Assembly (NCBI GenBank): GCA_028290325.1
Contig: JAQGJY010000246.1
Location: forward strand, 1-5,876
Direction of reading: 5' to 3'
DNA from: Tardiphaga sp.
Lineage (GTDB): Bacteria > Pseudomonadota > Alphaproteobacteria > Rhizobiales > Xanthobacteraceae
DNA length: 5,876 nucleotides
The notes beneath the pieces were generated by a model, which did not search any database, was not told the DNA's origin, and saw only the letters and a program-made list of their open reading frames with translations. Below are positions 1-5,876 of the stretch, one piece after another. Each line of letters opens with the position of its first letter. Position 1 is the stretch's first letter. The position numbers and the translations under genes are program-made.

Positions 1-124
1 TCCGCAGGACGCGGGGTGGGCGAGGCGTTGTTGCGCCGCGCCCACCTTTTGAGCCGGTCGTCGCTGTCGGTGGGCGCGCCGCTCGTCACGCGTGGCGCGA
101 GCGAGGGCTTTGCTTACCCTACAA
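1..124. repeat. GC-rich palindromic intergenic repeat (GTGGGC/GCCCACC type)
   Basis: This is noncoding sequence downstream of the crotonase gene. A strong hairpin pairs 15-27 with 34-46: GGTGGGCG and GGCG on the left match CGCC and CGCCCACC on the right, with one A/G mismatch at 23/38 and a six-base TTGTTG loop. A second, looser palindromic part follows. There CGCTCG (80-85) can pair with CGAGCG (98-103), or alternatively CGCGCC (75-80) with GGCGCG (94-99). On the minus strand the block begins GTAGGGTAAGCAAAG, which resembles the GTAGGGTGGGCAAAG repeats I associate with Bradyrhizobium relatives; that family assignment is from memory. It may help end transcription of the crotonase gene, but there is no T-run, so I do not call it a terminator. 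The low-coordinate boundary may lie outside the window. Confidence 0.6.
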
Positions 125-133
125 GCAATCAGT

Positions 134-1024
<891 letters not shown>

Positions 1025-1052
1025 GGGTGTTTCCTTTTGTTTGTTTTTGTTG
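1025..1052 (-). promoter_or_regulatory. Ribosome-binding site and A-rich leader of the crotonase gene
   Basis: Read on the minus strand, the 28 bases before the ATG are nearly all A and C, with AAGGAA at 1031-1036 ending six bases before the start codon. This fixes the start at 1024. The low-GC, G-poor leader stands out from the surrounding GC-rich sequence and should be weakly structured, which would favour translation initiation. I see no confident -35/-10 pair next to it. Confidence 0.7.
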
Positions 1053-1060
1053 TCACGCCG

Positions 1061-1154
1061 TCATTGCGAGCCAGCGACGCGACGGCGTAAGCCACCGCCG
1101 CGCGAGCGAAGCAAGCCAGTTCTTTGCGTAGCGTCTGGAGTGCTTCGTCGCAAT
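1061..1154. repeat. Imperfect inverted-repeat intergenic element (ATTGCGA...TCGCAAT)
   Basis: This element fills most of the gap between the amidase and crotonase genes. The outer arms ATTGCGA (1063-1069) and TCGCAAT (1148-1154) are exact reverse complements. An inner imperfect stem joins 1102-1119 (GCGAGCGAAGCAAGCCAG) with 1135-1151 (CTGGAGTGCTTCGTCGC). A smaller hairpin, CGGCG (1083-1087) with CGCCG (1096-1100), sits on the left side. The motifs resemble the widespread 'GTCATTGCGAGC...GCGAAGCAATCCAG' intergenic repeats of alphaproteobacteria; that comparison is from memory. The arms are degenerate and unevenly spaced, so this looks like a decayed or rearranged copy. No protein is encoded by it. 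Confidence 0.6.
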
Positions 1155-1198
1155 CGTTTTCGAGGTCGAATACGTTGCTGCTCGCCCTGGCGATACCG

Positions 1199-2614
1199 TC
1201 AGGCCGGCAGCGTCGGCCACGGCTTCTGCTCGCCGCGCAGGCCTTCGAACGCCTTCGCCATCCGGAGCACGCCGAGATCGTCGAAGCGTCGGCCGACGAT
1301 CTGCACGCCGATCGGAAAACCCGTGGTATCGTAACCGCCGTTGATCGATGCGGCGGGATTCTCCGCCATATTCCACGGCACGGTATAGCCGATATGGTCG
1401 AACGGTTTGTTCGGATCGTTCAAGGGCGATGCGTTCTCGGCGGCGAAATTCACATTCGGCGCGACCGGTGAGATGATGAAATCGAGGTTGGCGAACAGCG
1501 TCGCGGCGGCGGAGCGGATCGCCATCGTCGCGCCGAAACCCCTGACCGCGTCGGCGGCGGATAATTTGTCCGCGCCGGCCGCCCAATTGAAGATGTAGGG
1601 CAACACCTTGTTCTGGTCCGCCTTCGGCAGGGCCGAGATGTCGCCCCAGGAGCGCGCGCGCCAGAACGTGTCGAGCCCGTCGAGCATATCCTTGGTAAAA
1701 GGCGAGGTGATTTCGGTCACGATCGCGCCGGCATCCGCAAACGCTTTGGCGGCTTTGACGACGACATCGCGGACATCGGCCTCGAGCGGCTGGCCGAACG
1801 ATTGATCGAGCAGCAGGCCGATCCGTTTGCCTTTCAGATCGATGGCGAGATCGCTCCAGTCGAAATCGTTCGGCGGCAGGCTCATGCCGTCGCGCGCATC
1901 GGGCAATGACAACACGCTCATCATCAACGCGGTGTCCGCGACGGTGCGCGTCATTGGCCCGGCGACGCGTCCGACATAAGGCGGGTCGATCGGAATGCGT
2001 CCCAGGCTTGGCTTCAGCGCGACCAGGCCACACCAGCAGGCGGGCAGCCGCACCGAACCGCCGATATCGGTGCCGAGATGCAGCGGGCCGTAACCGGCCG
2101 CACCCGCCGCCGCCGCGCCGGCGCTGGAGCCGCCCGGATTTTTCGACAGATCCCACGGGTTGCGGGTCAGCGGATGAAAGCTGGACAGTCCCGACGACAG
2201 CATGCCGTAATCGGGCATCGTTGTTTTGGAGAAGATCACCGCGCCGGCTTCGCGCAGACGCGCCGAAGGCGGCGCATCGGCGGCGGCCGGAACGAGTTTC
2301 GTGACGATCGAGCCGAGCGGCACCGGCACGCCCTTGGTCGCCACGTTCTCCTTGATCGTCGTCGGCACACCGTCGAGCGGGCCCTGCGGCGCGTTGTTTT
2401 GCCAGCGTTCGGTGGACTGTCTTGCGACGGTGCGCGCGCCGTCCGGATCAAACGCATAGAGCGCCTGAATGTGCGGCTCCCACTTGGCGACGTGCCTTAG
2501 AACATCCTCAAGCACCTCGCTCGGCGAGAAGGTCTTGGATTTGTAGCCTTTCAGCAGATCGATGGCCGAGAGATCGTGAAGCGCGGTGGATGATGATGCG
2601 ATGCCGTCGGTCAT
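1199..2614 (-). CDS. Amidase-signature family amidase
   Basis: A 471-residue cytoplasmic serine amidase that hydrolyses a carboxamide to an acid plus ammonia or an amine. The Ser-cisSer-Lys catalytic triad of the family is complete. Lys88 lies in GVPTTIKEN (82-90), the bridging cis-serine is Ser163 in GGSSAG (161-166), and the nucleophile is Ser187 in GTDIGGSVRLP (181-191). The 24-residue spacing between the two serines matches the family rule (FAAH 217/241). The C-terminal part keeps the usual TGFPIGVQIVGRRFDD (431-446). The length is normal for the family. AAGGA at 2624-2628, nine bases upstream, supports the start. There is no signal peptide or membrane segment. The family includes GatA, but no gatB or gatC is adjacent and the neighbours are catabolic, so a tRNA-amidotransferase role is unlikely. 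Its position between an M20 hydrolase and a crotonase suggests breakdown of small amides or peptide amides. The substrate cannot be predicted. Confidence 0.95.
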   Translation of the reverse strand: MTDGIASSSTALHDLSAIDLLKGYKSKTFSPSEVLEDVLRHVAKWEPHIQALYAFDPDGARTVARQSTERWQNNAPQGPLDGVPTTIKENVATKGVPVPLGSIVTKLVPAAADAPPSARLREAGAVIFSKTTMPDYGMLSSGLSSFHPLTRNPWDLSKNPGGSSAGAAAAGAAGYGPLHLGTDIGGSVRLPACWCGLVALKPSLGRIPIDPPYVGRVAGPMTRTVADTALMMSVLSLPDARDGMSLPPNDFDWSDLAIDLKGKRIGLLLDQSFGQPLEADVRDVVVKAAKAFADAGAIVTEITSPFTKDMLDGLDTFWRARSWGDISALPKADQNKVLPYIFNWAAGADKLSAADAVRGFGATMAIRSAAATLFANLDFIISPVAPNVNFAAENASPLNDPNKPFDHIGYTVPWNMAENPAASINGGYDTTGFPIGVQIVGRRFDDLGVLRMAKAFEGLRGEQKPWPTLPA

Positions 2615-2633
2615 GGTGGGTGATCCTTGAGTT
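2615..2633 (-). promoter_or_regulatory. Ribosome-binding site of the amidase gene
   Basis: On the minus strand AAGGA occupies 2624-2628, nine bases before the ATG at 2614. It supports this start over the next in-frame methionines, which lie well inside the conserved domain. No promoter is evident in the short gap beyond it. Confidence 0.65.
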
Positions 2634-2683
2634 GATTTTGCTTACGGCGCTGTTCGTGACAAGGGAACGTCACCGCAAACCTG

Positions 2684-2706
2684 CCCTCTCCCGCGCGGGG
2701 AGAGGG
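2684..2706. repeat. Perfect 9-bp stem-loop, CCCTCTCCC / GGGAGAGGG
   Basis: CCCTCTCCC (2684-2692) and GGGAGAGGG (2698-2706) are exact reverse complements around a five-base GCGCG loop. The hairpin lies 44 bases downstream of the stop codon of the M20 gene and upstream of the amidase gene. It resembles a common hairpin found in intergenic regions of Bradyrhizobium-like genomes (from memory). There is no T-run on either side, so it is not a textbook intrinsic terminator. It could still stabilise or process the mRNA between the two genes. Confidence 0.65.
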
Positions 2707-2749
2707 ACCGCTGAACCCGCGCGCTTTCGCCGTTGCGCGCCGTCAAAAC

Positions 2750-3916
2750 TCACGCCGCCACGGGCAACCGCGTTTCGATGATCCGCGCGAACATCGACGC
2801 GCCGACCGGCAGGATCTTGTCGTCGAGCACGAAACCCGGATTGTGCACCGGCACCGAGCCGTCATGGCCGAGCCAGAAATACGCGCCGGGCACGGCGTGC
2901 AGCATGTCGGCGAAATCCTCGCTGCCCATTTTCGGACGCGACGTGGTGAACACCTTGGCCGGATCGACGATGGTCCGCGCGACGTCGGCGACGGCGGTGG
3001 CCTGTTCTTCCTGATTGACCAGCACGCTGAAGATGTCGCGGATATCGACATGGATCTCGCAATCGAACGCGATCGCCATGCCGGCGGCGAGCGCGCGCAT
3101 CCGCTCGCGGATTAGGGTGCGGACCTTGTCGTCGAAGGCGCGCACCGTGCCGGACAAAACAGCGTCGTTGGGGATGACGTTATGCGCCGAACCCGCATGG
3201 ATTTTGGTGATCGACAGCACCGCCGATTTGAGCGGATCGACGTTGCGGCTGACGATGGTCTGCATCGCCTGTCCGAGCGCCATCGCGATCACGACCGGGT
3301 CTTTCGAACGCTCCGGCATCGCGCCATGCGCGCCATAGCCGGTGATGGTGATGTCGAAGAAATCCGCGCCGGCCATGCCGGGGCCGGGAAAGATCGCGAT
3401 CTCGCCGTGGTTCAGGTCAGGCGCATTGTGCAGGCCATAGATTTCGTCGCAGGGAAATCGCGAGAACAAGCCGTCCTTGATCATCGCGCGGGCGCCGCCA
3501 AGACCCTCTTCGGCGGGCTGGAAGATGAAGTGCACCGTGCCGTCGAAATTGCGCGTTTCCGCGAGATAGCGCGCGGTGCCCAGCAGCATCGTGGTGTGGC
3601 CGTCATGACCGCAGCCGTGAAACCGGCCGGGGATGGTTGAGCGCCATTTCAGATTGGTGTTCTCTTCCATCGGCAGCGCGTCCATGTCCGCGCGCAGGCC
3701 GATGCGTTTGGTGCCGGAGCCCTTGCCTTTCAAGACGCCGACGACGCCGGTGCCACCAAGGCCGCGATGCACCTCGACACCCCAGGACGCCAGCTTCTCC
3801 GCGACGATCCCGGAGGTGCGGACTTCCTCGAACCCGATCTCGGGATGGGCGTGCAGATCGTGGCGGATCGCGGTGAGGTCGTTGGCGAAGGCGTCGATGT
3901 GGTCAAGCGTCGGCAT
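2750..3916 (-). CDS. M20-family amidohydrolase (hippurate / IAA-amino-acid hydrolase type)
   Basis: A 388-residue metal-dependent amidohydrolase of peptidase family M20, subfamily D, which removes N-acyl groups from amino acids or cuts small peptide-like amides in the cytoplasm. The N-terminal motif RHDLHAHPEIGFEE (18-31) is classic for the subfamily. The metal-site residues are present: Cys102 and His104 in HGCGHDGH (100-107), Glu136/Glu137 in QPAEEG (133-138), His163 in YGLHN (160-164) and His358 in VHNPGF (357-362). RADMDALP (75-82) and GSEDFA (331-336) are also intact. The dimerisation domain spans roughly 183-295 and carries GAHGAMP (195-201). After it, the aromatic/proline stretch usually seen (like YPPTVN) is replaced by DIFSVLVN (294-301). 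The start is supported by GGAGA at 3925-3929, eight bases upstream. The gene follows the M81 peptidase gene by 137 bases. N-acyl amino acids, hippurate-like conjugates or dipeptides are all possible substrates. Confidence 0.95.
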   Translation of the reverse strand: MPTLDHIDAFANDLTAIRHDLHAHPEIGFEEVRTSGIVAEKLASWGVEVHRGLGGTGVVGVLKGKGSGTKRIGLRADMDALPMEENTNLKWRSTIPGRFHGCGHDGHTTMLLGTARYLAETRNFDGTVHFIFQPAEEGLGGARAMIKDGLFSRFPCDEIYGLHNAPDLNHGEIAIFPGPGMAGADFFDITITGYGAHGAMPERSKDPVVIAMALGQAMQTIVSRNVDPLKSAVLSITKIHAGSAHNVIPNDAVLSGTVRAFDDKVRTLIRERMRALAAGMAIAFDCEIHVDIRDIFSVLVNQEEQATAVADVARTIVDPAKVFTTSRPKMGSEDFADMLHAVPGAYFWLGHDGSVPVHNPGFVLDDKILPVGASMFARIIETRLPVAA

Positions 3917-3931
3917 AGGGTCATTCTCCGT
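3917..3931 (-). promoter_or_regulatory. Ribosome-binding site of the M20 hydrolase gene
   Basis: On the minus strand GGAGA at 3925-3929 lies eight bases before the ATG at 3916, a good Shine-Dalgarno match at normal spacing. The rest of the gap up to 4053 shows no repeat, hairpin or ORF that I can support. Confidence 0.65.
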
Positions 3932-4053
3932 GAAGTTGAAATAAGCGTCGCGGCAGGCGCGGTTTTATCGCTCCACCGCTCTAGGGATCGGGCGGGTGGC
4001 CGGCGCAGCAACAGCCGCGCTCGGGGGAGGGAGATAAGCGGGCGCCGTATTCA

Positions 4054-5571
4054 TCAATTTTCCTCCGGCGCAAATGCAGCGCCGTTCGGCTTGATCCTGA
4101 TCCCGGGGCGCAATCTTGTCCATGGCAGCGCGGCGGTATCGGCCGGCATCGCCCCCGGCGCGGCGCAGATGATGATGGTCTCGGCGATTGGTTCGAAATC
4201 GGCGCGGAAATGCACCGAGCTTTTATTGACGAGAATCGCCTGTTCGGTCGGCTCAATGCCGACATAGCGATACATCGCCTGATCGGCGAGCTGCGCCTTG
4301 CGCGACGACACCACGACGCGGACGCCGCCGATCCGCAGCCCGGCGGATGGCCCCATGCTCATCTGGCGATGACCATAATAAGGGCCGGGCGCGATGAACT
4401 CGCCGTCCGATAGTTGCTCGACGATGAATTCGTTGTCGTAAGGCGCGTCGTCGGGAATGCCAGATTTGCCGCCAAGCGACAGGCGGACCGTCGCGCCGAC
4501 GCCGGCCTCGTGGGCGGCAGCGGCGGCGACCGGATCATAGATGACGCCGATCGCGGCGCGCTGCGCGTCGTTGCGCACCAAGGCGCGCAACATGCCGGTC
4601 GTGTCGCTGTCGCCGCCCGCGCCGGGATTGTCCTGCGTATCGGCGATGACGACGGGCTTGCTCGCGGTCTTGGCGATGGCCATCGCATATTGTACGCCGT
4701 CGTCCGGCGCGAAGATCTTGCCGTCGAAATCGTCTTCATGGCCAGCGATGATCGCGACCATGGCGTCGGCGGCGTGGTCGGCGTCGGCCTGCGTGACGCC
4801 GTAAGCGAACACGCTTGGCCCGCAATCTGCGAAATCCGCCGCCGGAAAGCCCGGCGCGAAGGACAGCGTCGGCACGCGATCGCTTTCGAGCGCGGCAAGC
4901 TTTTCGTAAATGGCTTTGGCCGGCTGGTCGCTGGTGCATTGCCACGAAATCGGAATCAGGAACGGCAATTGCCGGAACGCTTTCGCGAACTCGGTTGTCG
5001 TCCCCAAGATCAGGGCGAGATGCCTGGCGCAGGCGCGGCCGGTGTCGGCCATGTCGATATGCGGGTAGGTGCGGTAGGCGATCATCGCGTCCGCGAGATC
5101 GATGCTGCGTTGGGTGATATTGCCATGCAGATCGAGGCTGACGACAAGGGGAATATCGTGGCCGATCAGCGTGCGGACGCGCGCGAGAATTTCGCCTTCG
5201 CCGTCATCGATGTGCTCGGCGACCATCGCGCCGTGCAGATCGAGATAGACAGCGTCGAGTGGGCCGTCGGCCATCGCCGATTTCAGGCCGGCCAGCAATT
5301 TTTCGGAGACGCGCTCGTAGGCGTCTTGCGTGACATGGGCCGAGGGCGACGCCGCGCACCAGATCGTCGGCACCAGATCCCAGCCATAGGTCTCGGCTTG
5401 CTCGACAAACCCGGCCGCGCCGACATTGATGCCGCGCATCACCTTGAGCAGTTCCGCGCCCTCGCACATTGCCGGCCAGCCGCCGCCCTGCTGGAACGCG
5501 ACGTAATCGGCTTTGGTCGGGGCGAAGGTATTGGTCTCGTGGAGAAAGCCGCCGATGGCGATGCGGATCAT
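4054..5571 (-). CDS. M81 family metallopeptidase (MlrC-like)
   Basis: A 505-residue protein of the MlrC family (peptidase family M81), zinc-dependent enzymes that cut peptide or amide bonds. The founding member, MlrC of Sphingomonas, acts on linearised microcystin fragments. The N-terminal domain starts IGGFLHETNTF (6-16), the family hallmark. It continues with VYLDLHGAMV (108-117), VSLDLHGN (144-151) and YRTYPHID (166-173). Asp147, His149 and His171 have the Asp-x-His...His spacing that I recall for the zinc ligands of MlrC. The second conserved domain includes IADTQDNPGAGGDSDTT (309-325) and ends in an MlrC C-terminal region with SSVHFRADFEPIA (451-463). The length is typical. There is no signal peptide, so it is probably cytoplasmic and acts after uptake. 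The start is set by the conserved N-terminus, because the Shine-Dalgarno is weak (GAG at 5578-5580). Translation ends in tandem TGA TGA codons. It follows a peptide-transporter ATPase gene, which supports peptide catabolism. Confidence 0.95.
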   Translation of the reverse strand: MIRIAIGGFLHETNTFAPTKADYVAFQQGGGWPAMCEGAELLKVMRGINVGAAGFVEQAETYGWDLVPTIWCAASPSAHVTQDAYERVSEKLLAGLKSAMADGPLDAVYLDLHGAMVAEHIDDGEGEILARVRTLIGHDIPLVVSLDLHGNITQRSIDLADAMIAYRTYPHIDMADTGRACARHLALILGTTTEFAKAFRQLPFLIPISWQCTSDQPAKAIYEKLAALESDRVPTLSFAPGFPAADFADCGPSVFAYGVTQADADHAADAMVAIIAGHEDDFDGKIFAPDDGVQYAMAIAKTASKPVVIADTQDNPGAGGDSDTTGMLRALVRNDAQRAAIGVIYDPVAAAAAHEAGVGATVRLSLGGKSGIPDDAPYDNEFIVEQLSDGEFIAPGPYYGHRQMSMGPSAGLRIGGVRVVVSSRKAQLADQAMYRYVGIEPTEQAILVNKSSVHFRADFEPIAETIIICAAPGAMPADTAALPWTRLRPGIRIKPNGAAFAPEEN

Positions 5572-5597
5572 GAAGGGCTCAAATCATTTTCAAAGGG

Positions 5598-5732
5598 GTC
5601 GTCATTCCGCGATGGATGGGCGCAGGCGAAATTCATGACCGCTGCGAGGAGTATGTTCCGGGCTCGATTGTCCGCTCAATATCGATGCGTCGCATCGATA
5701 TGTTCGCGATCCGATCGCCCCGGCATGACGAC
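5598..5732. repeat. Intergenic element with near-perfect 12-bp inverted ends
   Basis: The ends GTCGTCATTCCG (5598-5609) and CGGCATGACGAC (5721-5732) are reverse complements at 11 of 12 positions. They bound about 135 bases that fill most of the gap between the transporter gene and the M81 gene. TTCCGGGCTCG inside, and CCCCGGCATGACG at the right end, resemble the 'GTCATTCCGGG...CCCCGGAATGACG' repeats common between genes in Bradyrhizobium-like genomes (from memory). I see no duplicated flanking bases and no coding capacity, so evidence for recent movement is lacking. It contains the 23-base palindrome listed separately. Confidence 0.55.
5679..5701. repeat. Perfect 23-base palindrome upstream of the M81 gene
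   Basis: ATATCGATGCG (5679-5689) and its exact reverse complement (5691-5701) flank a single central base (5690). Pairing stops cleanly on both sides. It lies 107 bases upstream of the M81 start codon. With a one-base centre it is better suited to a dimeric DNA-binding protein, or to a cruciform, than to an RNA hairpin. It could be an operator for the hydrolase genes, or just the core of the surrounding repeat. Confidence 0.6.
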
Positions 5733-5754
5733 GTTGCATATGCTGGTCACGCCG

Positions 5755-5876
5755 TCACACCGCCGCCATCAGCTCCGGCGCGACGGGACGGAAGTTGGCG
5801 AAATCCCATCCTCGTCCGGGGGCGGCGTCAAGTAGCTGCTTGGTATAGGCCTGTTGCGGATTTGTCAGGACTTGCG
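5755..5876 (-). CDS. Peptide ABC transporter ATP-binding protein, 3' end only
   Basis: Only the last 39 codons and the TGA are inside the window; the gene continues beyond 5876. The fragment begins QVLTNPQQAYTKQLLDAAP and ends in NFRPVAPELMAAV. The NPQxxYTKxLLxAAP pattern is the conserved C-terminal oligopeptide/dipeptide (Opp/Dpp) extension found after the ATPase domain, usually written NPxHPYTxxLL. This places it among ATPases that power uptake of peptides, nickel or related solutes across the inner membrane. No Walker motif is visible, because that part lies outside the window, so a single versus a fused double ATPase cannot be decided. It lies upstream of the M81 gene in the same direction, with a 183-base gap rich in repeats. 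Transporter genes for the matching permeases and binding protein are expected beyond the window edge. Confidence 0.82.
   Translation of the reverse strand, partial: QVLTNPQQAYTKQLLDAAPGRGWDFANFRPVAPELMAAV

Noticed and set aside
1053..2156. A 367-codon open frame on the minus strand overlapping the amidase gene in another frame
   Set aside because: The amidase frame carries the full catalytic triad. This frame is Arg-rich with no domain and extends into a repeat.
1199..2614. Naming the amidase gatA (tRNA amidotransferase subunit A)
   Set aside because: It shares the amidase-signature fold, but there is no gatB or gatC nearby and the context is catabolic.
2684..2706. Intrinsic terminator for the M20 gene
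   Set aside because: The stem is strong but no T-run follows on either strand, so it is kept only as a stem-loop repeat.
3917..4053. Possible small gene, RNA or repeat in the gap between the M81 and M20 genes
   Set aside because: Apart from the ribosome-binding site I found no supported ORF, strong hairpin or known RNA pattern.
4054..5571. Naming the M81 gene mlrC and assigning microcystin degradation
   Set aside because: Family membership is clear, but no mlrA, mlrB or mlrD partner is present and M81 proteins occur widely outside microcystin degraders.
4414..5835. A 473-codon open frame on the plus strand, antisense to the M81 gene
   Set aside because: It lies mostly opposite a gene with clear M81 motifs and runs on through a repeat. 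Its translation shows no recognisable domain and is rich in Arg, Asp and Gly, as expected for the reverse frame of a GC-rich gene.

Overview
The window looks like chromosomal DNA from an alphaproteobacterium, most likely the Bradyrhizobium/Rhodopseudomonas/Afipia group. The evidence is the high GC content, the codon use, the protein sequences, and intergenic palindromic repeats of types I associate with that group. This placement is inference; there is no rRNA or other marker gene here.

Four complete genes and one 3'-terminal gene fragment all lie on the minus strand. In transcription order, from high to low coordinates, they are: the last 39 codons of a peptide-type (Opp/Dpp) ABC transporter ATPase (5755-5876); an M81/MlrC-like metallopeptidase (4054-5571); an M20-family amidohydrolase of the hippurate/IAA-amino-acid hydrolase type (2750-3916); an amidase-signature hydrolase (1199-2614); and a crotonase-superfamily protein (134-1024). 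Every complete gene keeps its recognisable family motifs, and none is broken.

The gene order suggests a peptide or amide scavenging locus. Substrates would enter through the ABC transporter, then be cut by three amide-bond hydrolases from unrelated families (M81, M20, amidase signature). The crotonase could handle an acyl-CoA made from a released acid, or could simply be a neighbour. No substrate can be read from the sequence. MlrC is known from microcystin breakdown, but no mlrA, mlrB or mlrD is visible here, so a microcystin role is not supported.

The gaps between genes are 135-183 bases, too long for tight translational coupling. Three of the four gaps, plus the low-coordinate end of the window, hold palindromic or inverted-repeat sequence of several kinds: a GGTGGGC/GCCCACC hairpin (1-124), an ATTGCGA/TCGCAAT element (1061-1154), a CCCTCTCCC/GGGAGAGGG hairpin (2684-2706), and an element with near-perfect 12-base inverted ends (5598-5732) that encloses an exact 23-base palindrome (5679-5701). 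The gap at 3917-4053 shows nothing beyond a ribosome-binding site.

I found no tRNA, rRNA, CRISPR array, transposase or phage gene, and no clear new system. The most notable points are the three-hydrolase plus transporter arrangement, the crotonase that lacks both hydratase glutamates but has a PaaG/ECI2-like acidic residue, and the long palindrome upstream of the M81 gene.
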